Source: Rhizorhabdus histidinilytica
GTDB taxonomy: Bacteria; Pseudomonadota; Alphaproteobacteria; Sphingomonadales; Sphingomonadaceae
Assembly: GCF_900167915.1 (NCBI RefSeq)
Contig: NZ_FUYM01000004.1
Coordinates: 310,001 to 374,000, forward strand
Length of the DNA stretch: 64,000 nt
Reading direction: 5' to 3'
Shown: one piece after another, positions 36,543-43,690 of the stretch
Layout: each line of letters opens with the position of its first letter
How positions within the stretch are numbered: the first letter of the stretch is position 1
Notes under the pieces: generated by a model
The model's input: the letters and a program-made list of their open reading frames with translations, nothing else
Database searches by the model: none
What the model was told of the DNA's origin: nothing
Position numbers and translations under genes: made by a program

Positions 36543-37863
36543 CGACGGACCTTTCTTCGGGAAGGAGGGAAGAGGGCTGCGCTCCGCGGACCGGCAGGCG
36601 CAGATAGCTGAGGACGATCACCGCGAAGAGCAGGCCGAGCGCGGCCAGCACGGTCGTATCGACCTGGAAGCAGGCGGCGAACAAGGCACTCGACAGCAAC
36701 ATGCAGACCAGCGCCGTGCCGATCCCGCCGGCGGCGCGGAACGGGCGCGGCAGATCGGGCCGGGTGAGCCGCAGCCGGATGAAGCTCGCGAGCAGCACGA
36801 CATAGGACAGGCTCAGCGACAGCACGACGATCAGCAGCACCTTGTCGGGCGAGATCGCCGACATGCCGACGCCGACCGAGACGACCAGGAGCAGCGCCAG
36901 GTCGGGCGCGCCACGCTTGTTGGTGCGGCCGAGGATCGCCGGCAGCCGGCCGTCACGCGCCAGCGCGAAGATCTGCCGCGACGTCGAATAGATCAGCGAG
37001 AAGAGCGTGCCGAGCAGACCGACGATGCCGCCGAGCCCGACGAAGGCCGTCGTCCAACCGGCGGTGCCGCCGACCTCGGGGCTCGCCATTGCGGCATAGA
37101 GCGGATCGTCCGCCGCGCCGATATGCTGGATGCCGCCCCCGCCGACGCCCAGCACGAGCACGACCATCGCCGTGACGAGCAGGGTCAGCACCGCCGCGAT
37201 GATGCCGCGCGGCATGTTGCGCGCGGGTTCCGCAACCTCCTCGGCAGCGGCAGCGGTCTGTTCGACCGCGATGAACAGCCAGATCGCAAAGGGGATGCAG
37301 GAGAAGACGCCACGCGGGTCGACGTGCAGCCGCTGGCCCGGCAGGGTCAGATTGGCTGGGTCGAAATGCGGCAGCATCGTCAGGCCGAACAGCAGGATCG
37401 CCGCCATCGCCAACAGGCCCGCGCCGACCATCAGCCGCATCGCCTCCCCCACCCCGCGCAGGTGCAGGAGCAGGATGATCGCGAAGATGCCGATCTTGAG
37501 CGGCCAGCCGCCGAAGCCGAACACATGGGTCGCGTAGGCCGAAATGAACTCGGCGGCCGCGCCGGTGCCGATCGTCAGCGCTACCACCACCGCGCAGCCG
37601 ACCAGATAGCCGGCGAAGGGCCCGAAGGCGTCCTCGCAATAGATGTAGAGTCCGCCGGCATGGGGTCGCGCCGCGGACAACTCGGCCAGGCATTGGGCGA
37701 GACCGAAGCTGAGCGACGCCATCAGCAGCGTGGCGACGATCATGTTCGCCCAGCCGGCCGAGGCGAGGCCGTAGTTCCAGCCGGAGAACTGGCCGGCGAT
37801 CACCAGCGCGACGCCGAGGCCGGCGACGTGGCGCCAGTCGATCGTGGAACGGGCGAGGGTCAT
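36532..37863 (-). CDS. APC-family permease, ethanolamine/amino-acid type
   Basis: A 443-aa inner-membrane transporter with about 12 hydrophobic segments. The first helix region GQFSGWNYGLASAGW and FSLIYSTSRQIFALARDG fit APC permeases of the ethanolamine permease branch. It is coupled to the MFS gene (ATGA) and overlaps the phospho-lyase gene. Together these suggest uptake of an amino alcohol or related amine that is then phosphorylated and split. Confidence 0.87.
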   Translation of the reverse strand: MTLARSTIDWRHVAGLGVALVIAGQFSGWNYGLASAGWANMIVATLLMASLSFGLAQCLAELSAARPHAGGLYIYCEDAFGPFAGYLVGCAVVVALTIGTGAAAEFISAYATHVFGFGGWPLKIGIFAIILLLHLRGVGEAMRLMVGAGLLAMAAILLFGLTMLPHFDPANLTLPGQRLHVDPRGVFSCIPFAIWLFIAVEQTAAAAEEVAEPARNMPRGIIAAVLTLLVTAMVVLVLGVGGGGIQHIGAADDPLYAAMASPEVGGTAGWTTAFVGLGGIVGLLGTLFSLIYSTSRQIFALARDGRLPAILGRTNKRGAPDLALLLVVSVGVGMSAISPDKVLLIVVLSLSLSYVVLLASFIRLRLTRPDLPRPFRAAGGIGTALVCMLLSSALFAACFQVDTTVLAALGLLFAVIVLSYLRLPVRGAQPSSLLPEERSVDAS

Positions 37864-38999
37864 GCGGTCCTCCGTTCCGCCATACGGTCGAGGCGGATCA
37901 GCATCGGCACCAGGATCAGCGCCGCGACGACGTTGATCGCGACCGATGGCAAGGCGAGCCGCGCGAGACTTCCGTCATTGCCGAGCGTGCCGAACAGCGC
38001 CGCGCCCAGCGCATAGGGCACCAGCGAATAGCCCTGCAGCGCCGCCGCAACCCGCCCCTCTCGATCGAGCACCGAGGCGAGGCCGAAGAAATAGGAGTTG
38101 AGCGCCATCTGCATCAACCCGAAGGCAAGCATGCCGGCAATGAACGGCATCGTCCCCGCCGCGCCGAGGACCAGGCCGTAGGCCAGGGTCGCGACCGCCA
38201 TCGTCGCCAGTGTGGGGACCGTGCGGCCCGGCCGGGTGCCGACCCAGGCGACCAGCAGTGCGCCGATCACCGTCATCAGCGTGGTCGCGCCCAGCGTCGC
38301 GCCGATCGCCGCCGGCTCGAGCCCGATCGCCACCGCGCGCCGCTCGGAAAAGGCGTAGACCCCGCCATAGAGCGGGAAGGCCACCGTCATCACCAGGACG
38401 ACGACAGCGATCATCGCCCAGGGCTTGGGCGCGGTCGCGTCATGATGCTCGTCGCCCGGCGCGACATCGTCGCCGAGCAACGCCAGCGCCGGCATCGTCG
38501 CCAGCGCCACCAGCCCCAGCACGACGAACATCGCCGATGCGCCGAACGCGCCGCCGACCACCGGCAGCAGCGACAGCAGCACCGCATAGATGCCCGTCGC
38601 GACCGCGTAGATGACGCCATAGACCTGGTCGGGGCTCGGCGCCTTGGCGATGCGCATCGCCATGCCCGCCAGCAGCCCGCCCGATCCGGTGCCGCCGAGC
38701 AGCGCGAACAGGCAGAACATGGCGAAGCTGCGCGAGACGGAGAAGCCCAGATAGCCCGCCACCAGCATCGCCGCGAACAGGAAGAGCGGCAGGCGGCCGG
38801 GGAAGCGTCGCAGCAACGATGGCATCAGCATCGATGCCGCCGCGACCGCGCCGATCGACAGCGTGCCGATCCACCCCGCCTGCTCGGCCGACAGATGCGC
38901 GCCGTCGACGGCGCCACCGATCAGGATCGGCGTCGTCATCATCGGATACATGGCCAGAAAGGTGCCGCCGATCAGCGGACCGACAAAAGCCCACTTCAT
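37860..38999 (-). CDS. MFS transporter
   Basis: About 379 aa from ATG 38999 (MKWAFVGPLIGG), with GGGGGACGG just upstream; a start 17 codons earlier lacks such a site. About 12 hydrophobic segments with a basic central loop. It is the first gene of the permease/phospho-lyase/kinase/TetR operon. It may import a second substrate form or export a product; substrate unknown. Confidence 0.82.
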   Translation of the reverse strand: MKWAFVGPLIGGTFLAMYPMMTTPILIGGAVDGAHLSAEQAGWIGTLSIGAVAAASMLMPSLLRRFPGRLPLFLFAAMLVAGYLGFSVSRSFAMFCLFALLGGTGSGGLLAGMAMRIAKAPSPDQVYGVIYAVATGIYAVLLSLLPVVGGAFGASAMFVVLGLVALATMPALALLGDDVAPGDEHHDATAPKPWAMIAVVVLVMTVAFPLYGGVYAFSERRAVAIGLEPAAIGATLGATTLMTVIGALLVAWVGTRPGRTVPTLATMAVATLAYGLVLGAAGTMPFIAGMLAFGLMQMALNSYFFGLASVLDREGRVAAALQGYSLVPYALGAALFGTLGNDGSLARLALPSVAINVVAALILVPMLIRLDRMAERRTA

Positions 39000-39042
39000 T
39001 CCGTCCCCCACTATCGATTCGCGTGGATTTCTATTTTCTATC

Positions 39043-39056
39043 TGGACCACAGTCCA
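39043..39056. promoter_or_regulatory. Candidate operator, TGGAC/GTCCA inverted repeat
   Basis: A perfect 5-bp inverted repeat with a CACA spacer in the AT-rich 160-bp gap between the divergent MFS and SDR genes. It is a possible target of the TetR regulator encoded at the end of the MFS operon; that would tie the SDR gene to the same control. Confidence 0.4.
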
Positions 39057-39157
39057 ATAATTTATCTAGGAACGACGCATAAGACATACTCAATCGCGAA
39101 TCTACCGCTTCAGAAATGGACCACGTTTCAATTCCAACCATGGCAAAGGGTGCTCGA

Positions 39158-39964
39158 ATGAGTCAGGATCAGAATGGGGAAAAGCCGGTCGTCATCGTCA
39201 CGGGCGGCGGCAGCGGCATCGGTGCGGGGGCCGCGCGGCGGCTGGCCCGCGAGTGGCAGGTGGCGATCTGCGGTCGCCGCAAGGAACCGCTCGACGCCGT
39301 CGCGGCGGAGACGGGCGCGGTCCCCTTCGTCAGCGACATCGGCGACCCGGAGGCCGCACGCAAGCTGATCGCCGACGTGGTCGCGCATTTCGGCCGGCTC
39401 GACGGGCTGGTGCTCAACGCCGGCATCCTGATCAACGCGCCGTTCGGGGAGATGAGCCTGGATGCCTGGAACCAGCAGATCGGCATCAACCTGACCGGCC
39501 CCTTCGTGCTGGCCCAGGCGGCGCTGCCGCACCTGCTCGCGCGCAAGGGCGCGGTCGTCTCGATCACCTCGGTCGGCGGGATGCAGACGGGCCCGGGCCT
39601 CGCCGCCTATTCGGCATCCAAGGCCGGCCTCCAGTTGATGACCCAGGCGCTCGCCTATGAACATGCCCGCGACGGGCTGCGCGCCAATATCGTCGCGCCG
39701 GGCTGGATCCGCACCGAAATGGGTGACGAGGAAATGGAGACGATGCAGATCGCCGACGACCTCGAAGGCGCCTATGCCAAGGTCAGCGAGTTCGTGCCCC
39801 AGCGCCGCGCCGGCAGCTCGGACGAGGCCGCCGAGGCGATCGCCTGGCTGCTCTCCCCCGCCGCCTCCTTCGTCAACGGCGCGGTGCTCGCGGTCGATGG
39901 CGGCTCGCTGGTCGCCAATGTCGGGATGACCTTCTTCGACAAGATCACCGAGGGAGCGGCGTAA
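39158..39964 (+). CDS. Short-chain dehydrogenase/reductase
   Basis: About 268 aa from ATG 39158 (MSQDQNGEKPVV), with AAAGGG upstream. The Rossmann motif is TGGGSGIGAGAA, NAG appears in VLNAGILI, the catalytic Ser lies in SITSVGG, and YSASK gives Tyr and Lys. The IVAPGWIRTEMG segment and C-terminal NGAVLAVDGGS are typical of classical SDRs. It is divergent from the phospho-lyase operon and may oxidise or reduce the carbonyl product of that pathway. Confidence 0.88.
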   Translation: MSQDQNGEKPVVIVTGGGSGIGAGAARRLAREWQVAICGRRKEPLDAVAAETGAVPFVSDIGDPEAARKLIADVVAHFGRLDGLVLNAGILINAPFGEMSLDAWNQQIGINLTGPFVLAQAALPHLLARKGAVVSITSVGGMQTGPGLAAYSASKAGLQLMTQALAYEHARDGLRANIVAPGWIRTEMGDEEMETMQIADDLEGAYAKVSEFVPQRRAGSSDEAAEAIAWLLSPAASFVNGAVLAVDGGSLVANVGMTFFDKITEGAA

Positions 39965-39990
39965 GCGGCCGTCCTGCCGCAAAACTCTCA

Positions 39991-40017
39991 TCGCCCCAGC
40001 CTTCGCTGGGATGACGG
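39991..40017. repeat. Short palindromic intergenic element
   Basis: CCCAGC and GCTGGG pair across a CTTC loop, followed by ATGACGG. This resembles the CCCAGCGAAGGCTGGGATGAC-like intergenic palindromes common in sphingomonads and caulobacters. Only one copy with this core was noticed in the window. Confidence 0.45.
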
Positions 40018-40030
40018 AAAAGGGAAAATC

Positions 40031-40064
40031 GCCCGGCCGCGCCAACGACGCGGCCGGGCTTTTT
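40031..40064. terminator. Bidirectional rho-independent terminator
   Basis: An 11-bp perfect stem (GCCCGGCCGCG with CGCGGCCGGGC, 7-base loop). It is followed on the plus strand by five T residues (SDR gene) and on the minus strand by a T-containing stretch after the TBDR stop. It separates convergent transcripts. Confidence 0.85.
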
Positions 40065-40067
40065 CGT

Positions 40068-42299
40068 TTACAGGCTGCGGGTGACGCTCGCGCCGAACCA
40101 GCGCGGCCGGGCATAGGCCTGCTGGGTGAAGCCGAACGGACCCGACAGATCGAGATTGTAGAGCCGGTACTTCTTGTCGGTCAGGTTGTTGACGAAGCCC
40201 GCAATCTCCCACTTGCCGTCGCCGAAGCCATAGGTGACGCGGGCATTGCCGACGACCCGGCCCGGCTGGCGATCGACCGGCGCGTTGAAGGTCGAGAGAT
40301 ATTGCGCGCTGTCATATTTCCAGTCGGTCTGGAGCGCGAGGCGGCCAGGACCCGCATCGAGCTCGTAGCGGACCAGCCAGCCGATGCTCCACTTCGGCGC
40401 CTGCGGCATGCGGGTATTGGCGACGCGGCCGCCGGGCAGGATCACGCCCTTCACCTTGCTGTCGAGATAGGTGGCGAAGGTCTGGAGGTAGAGGCCGTCG
40501 ACCGGACGGGTGTTGAACTCGGCCTCGATGCCCTTGATCGTCGCGTCCTTGTTGCGGACGGCGAGCGCCAGGTCGACCAGCTCGAACGCCTGATAGTCCT
40601 TATAGTCGTAGTAGAAGGCCGACAGGTTCAGGTGGGTCGTGCGATCGAACAGGGTCAGCTTAACGCCGCCCTCATAGTCGGTCAGCACCTCTTCCTTGAA
40701 CGGGATGGTGGTCAGGTCGCCGGGGTTGAACGCCGGGGTGCCGAAGCCGCCGCCCTTGATGCCGCGATTGACACTGGCATAGATCAGCGTGTCCTCGTTC
40801 GGCTTGAAGTTGATGCCCGCCTTGCCCGACCAGTCGTTGAACTTCTGCCGCGCGAGCTTGCCGACGCTGGCGCGGTCGAAGGTGAAGTCGGTCACGCCGT
40901 TCTCGGCATGGGTGAAGTCGATCGTCTTGCGGTCGGCCGAATAACGCAGGCCGCCGATCAGGGCGACCTGATCGGTCAGGTTGTATTCGAGCTGGCCGAA
41001 CCCTGCGAACGAGGTCGTCTTGAGCCTGCCGCCATAGATCTCGCGGAGGCCGAGGCTGCCGCTCAGGTCTGTGTCGTAGCCGTTATCGCTGACGATCTTG
41101 ATCGCATAGCCGCCGATCACCCAGGTGGCGCGGTCGCTGCTGTTCGACAGCCGCAGTTCCTGCGAATATTGGTCGAGGTTCTGGCTCGTCGAATAGGCGA
41201 AGGTGCTGGCGGGCGACATGTCCGCGTCCTCACCGTAGCGCTTCTTCAGATATTGATAGTCGCTGATCGAGGTCAGCGTGACGCCGCCCAGGTCCTGCAC
41301 ATAGCGCAGCGACGCGCTCCAGTAGCTGCGGCTGAAATAGTTCGGGCCGTTGAACGCGACCTTGAACGGGTCGTTGCCCGCCTGGACATAGCCGAACATG
41401 TCGCAGCCGGCGCAGGTGCCGAACGGGTTCTCGTTCGGCCCGACATATTCGCCCAGGCCGTCGGCATTGGCGATCGCGGTGCGGTGCGAATAGAGGCCGC
41501 CGGTCCGCTCCTTGTCGTTGCGCAGGCCCTGCAGCTTCAGCGTGAACTCACCGCGCTCGCCGACATCGCCGGCGAGCTGGAAGCGGCCGCCGTAGAACTT
41601 CGAGTTGCCGAGGTCCTTGCCGATGCTATTGTCGATGTAACCGCCATGATGATTGGTGGAGAACGACAGGCGGGCGCGCAGCGTGTCGCTCAGCGGGCCG
41701 CTGATCGCGCCTTCGGTCGCCACCTGGCCGTAGCTGCCGACGGTGACGGTGCCGAAGCCGGAGAGGTCGCGGGTCGGCTTGGCCGACACGACCTGGATCA
41801 GACCGCCGGTGGCGTTGCGGCCGAACAGCGTGCCCTGCGGGCCGCGCAGCATCTCGACCCGCTCGAGGTCGAACATCTGGCCGCTGATCGCACCGAGCGC
41901 GCTGATGTAGACCTCGTCATTGTAGAAGGCGATCGGCGCCTCCTGCGAGTCGGCGAAGTCGTTCTGCGACACACCGCGGATGTTGAACACGGTCAGGGTC
42001 GGGCTGTAGGCGAGCACCTGCACGCTCGGCAGCTTGGTCGCCAGCGCGGAGATGTCCTGGCGGCCGAGGTCGGCCAGACCCTGCTTGCCGAGCGCGCTGA
42101 TCGCGACGCCGACCTTCTGGATATTCTGCTCGCGCTTCTGCGCGGTGACGACGATGTCGCCATAGGCCGGCGCGTCGGCCTCGGCGGTCGCACCGCCGTC
42201 CTGCGCCAGCGCTGCGCCATGGGCGCCCGTCAGCATCAGCGTGGCGGCCAGCGCCTTCACGCTGGCCTGCGACAGGCGGCGAAGCTGCGATTGCATCAT
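40068..42299 (-). CDS. TonB-dependent receptor
   Basis: About 743 aa from ATG 42299 (MMQSQLRRLSQAS), with GGAG and AAGGG just upstream. Signal peptide to about residue 33 (GAALAQ), TonB-box-like DIVVTAQKREQN, plug motif RVEMLRGPQGTLFGRNATGG, barrel ending GASVTRSL. Its promoter region holds a perfect 14-bp palindrome at 42367. It has no co-directional partner, since it ends at a bidirectional terminator and the HDAC-like gene upstream is 216 bp away. Substrate unknown. Confidence 0.92.
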   Translation of the reverse strand: MMQSQLRRLSQASVKALAATLMLTGAHGAALAQDGGATAEADAPAYGDIVVTAQKREQNIQKVGVAISALGKQGLADLGRQDISALATKLPSVQVLAYSPTLTVFNIRGVSQNDFADSQEAPIAFYNDEVYISALGAISGQMFDLERVEMLRGPQGTLFGRNATGGLIQVVSAKPTRDLSGFGTVTVGSYGQVATEGAISGPLSDTLRARLSFSTNHHGGYIDNSIGKDLGNSKFYGGRFQLAGDVGERGEFTLKLQGLRNDKERTGGLYSHRTAIANADGLGEYVGPNENPFGTCAGCDMFGYVQAGNDPFKVAFNGPNYFSRSYWSASLRYVQDLGGVTLTSISDYQYLKKRYGEDADMSPASTFAYSTSQNLDQYSQELRLSNSSDRATWVIGGYAIKIVSDNGYDTDLSGSLGLREIYGGRLKTTSFAGFGQLEYNLTDQVALIGGLRYSADRKTIDFTHAENGVTDFTFDRASVGKLARQKFNDWSGKAGINFKPNEDTLIYASVNRGIKGGGFGTPAFNPGDLTTIPFKEEVLTDYEGGVKLTLFDRTTHLNLSAFYYDYKDYQAFELVDLALAVRNKDATIKGIEAEFNTRPVDGLYLQTFATYLDSKVKGVILPGGRVANTRMPQAPKWSIGWLVRYELDAGPGRLALQTDWKYDSAQYLSTFNAPVDRQPGRVVGNARVTYGFGDGKWEIAGFVNNLTDKKYRLYNLDLSGPFGFTQQAYARPRWFGASVTRSL

Positions 42300-42366
42300 A
42301 CCCTTTTTCTCCCGGACATATATCGAACTATATCCGGTCTTGTCCGCAGGGGCGTTGGACAAGTCA

Positions 42367-42380
42367 ATTGAATATTCAAT
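42367..42380. promoter_or_regulatory. Perfect 14-bp palindrome upstream of a TBDR gene
   Basis: ATTGAATATTCAAT, about 70 bp before the receptor start, directly beside TTGACT on the minus strand, which could be its -35 box. It is a candidate operator for an unidentified regulator; no divergent regulator gene adjoins it. Confidence 0.5.
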
Positions 42381-42515
42381 CAAATAGGCAGTTCCTATCG
42401 AGCTGCGACCTTTCGGCCACACTCATAATGTCTATACATTTTTCCGGCGAAACTCGATTATCTTCGGTTTCAATGACTTGGCGGATCGGGATGAGCATGC
42501 CGCCCGATCCGCTCC

Positions 42516-43637
42516 TCACGCGCCGGCGAGCGACGCCTTCCAGGCTTCGGCCATCTCGTCGATCACCTGCCGCTGGAAGGCGAGCGACTTCGCCCCCGGC
42601 TGCTGCGGAACGAAGATGTCGAGCGTCGGGTCGATCACGTCGGTGCGGTGGCCGCTGAGCGTCTCGATGATGGCGAGCCCGAGGAACGGCACCACCGCCT
42701 CCGAATAGCCCCCCTCATGGACGACGATGATCTTGCCGCCGCACAGCCGGTCGGCGAGCGCCATCAGCTCCCCGGTCATCGCGCGGAAGGTCTCGCTGTG
42801 CACGAGCATCCGGGCGAGCGGATCGGCGGCGCCGGCGTCGAGACCGCTGGCGACGACGATCAGGTCGGGGCGGAAGCGCTCGATCGCCGGGATCACCAGC
42901 GCCCGCAGCGCATGGCGATAGGCCTCGTCGCCCGCGCCCGGCGGCAGCGGGATGTTGAGGTTGCAGCCCGCGCCCCTGCCCTGGCCGCGATCCTCCTCGC
43001 CGCTATAGCCGGGCGGGAAGCAATTCTCCTGGTGGAGCGAGATGGTGAGCGTGTCGTCGCGATCATAATAGACCGCCTGGGTGCCGTTGCCGTGGTGGAC
43101 GTCCCAGTCGACCACCGCGACGCGCAGCGCGCCATGGCGCGCGCGGGCCGCCTCGATCGCGATCGGGATGTTGCACAGCAGGCAGAAGCCCATCGATCCG
43201 TCGGACAGGCAATGATGGCCGGCCGGGCGGCACAGCGCATAGGCGTTGCGATGTCGCCCCGACAGCACGTCGTCGACGGCCCGCTTCGCCAGCCCCGCCG
43301 ACAGCGCCGCGATCTCGTAGCCGCCCTGGCTGAACGGCGCGAAGCCGCCGAGGTCGCCGCCGCCCGCGTCGCTCGTCGCCTTGAACCGGTCGATATAATC
43401 GACCGTGTGGACGCGCAGCATGTCCTCGCGGGTGACGGGATCGGCGCTCGCCACCGCGAGATGGTCGATCAGGCCGCTCGCCTGCACCAGCGAAAGCAGT
43501 CGCCGCTTGGAATCCGGCGTGTCCGCGCCCGCCGCACCCGAGGGAGGCTGCACCCATCCGCCCACCGGCAGGAACAGCGCCTGCATCCCGACCGAGTGCC
43601 AGAAGCAGCGTTCGTCGGTGTAGAAACCGGTCGTCAT
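42516..43637 (-). CDS. Class II HDAC-like deacetylase / acetyl-amide hydrolase
   Basis: A 373-aa zinc amidohydrolase of the histone deacetylase/acetylpolyamine amidohydrolase superfamily. The predicted zinc ligands are D179 and H181 (DWDVHHGNGTQ) and D267 (SGLDAGAADP). The active-site His pair is H141-H142 (RPAGHHC), and EGGYS supplies the late loop. In bacteria such enzymes remove acetyl or related acyl groups from polyamines and other amides. It follows a TBDR gene by 53 bp, suggesting that the imported compound is N-acylated. Confidence 0.88.
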   Translation of the reverse strand: MTTGFYTDERCFWHSVGMQALFLPVGGWVQPPSGAAGADTPDSKRRLLSLVQASGLIDHLAVASADPVTREDMLRVHTVDYIDRFKATSDAGGGDLGGFAPFSQGGYEIAALSAGLAKRAVDDVLSGRHRNAYALCRPAGHHCLSDGSMGFCLLCNIPIAIEAARARHGALRVAVVDWDVHHGNGTQAVYYDRDDTLTISLHQENCFPPGYSGEEDRGQGRGAGCNLNIPLPPGAGDEAYRHALRALVIPAIERFRPDLIVVASGLDAGAADPLARMLVHSETFRAMTGELMALADRLCGGKIIVVHEGGYSEAVVPFLGLAIIETLSGHRTDVIDPTLDIFVPQQPGAKSLAFQRQVIDEMAEAWKASLAGA

Positions 43638-43655
43638 GTGAATACCGCCATGTCC

Positions 43656-43683
43656 GGGCCGGGCGCGTCGCCGCACCCGGCCC
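43656..43683 (-). promoter_or_regulatory. Intercistronic stem-loop between TBDR and HDAC-like genes
   Basis: Arms GGGCCGGG and CCCGGCCC plus an inner GCG/CGC pair, with one mismatch and a four-base loop. No T tract follows. The position just before the enzyme gene mirrors the stem-loop at 16655-16683 and suggests a shared device for setting the receptor-to-enzyme ratio. Confidence 0.5.
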
Positions 43684-43690
43684 CTTGTTG

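Noticed and set aside
40011-42371. Very long open frame on the plus strand opposite a TBDR gene
   Set aside because: Composition is Asp/Arg/Gln/Leu-rich low-complexity typical of the reverse strand of high-GC genes; the minus-strand receptor is unmistakable.
42516-43637. True histone-modifying role for the HDAC-like protein
   Set aside because: Bacteria lack the substrate context, and the gene is coupled to an outer-membrane receptor.
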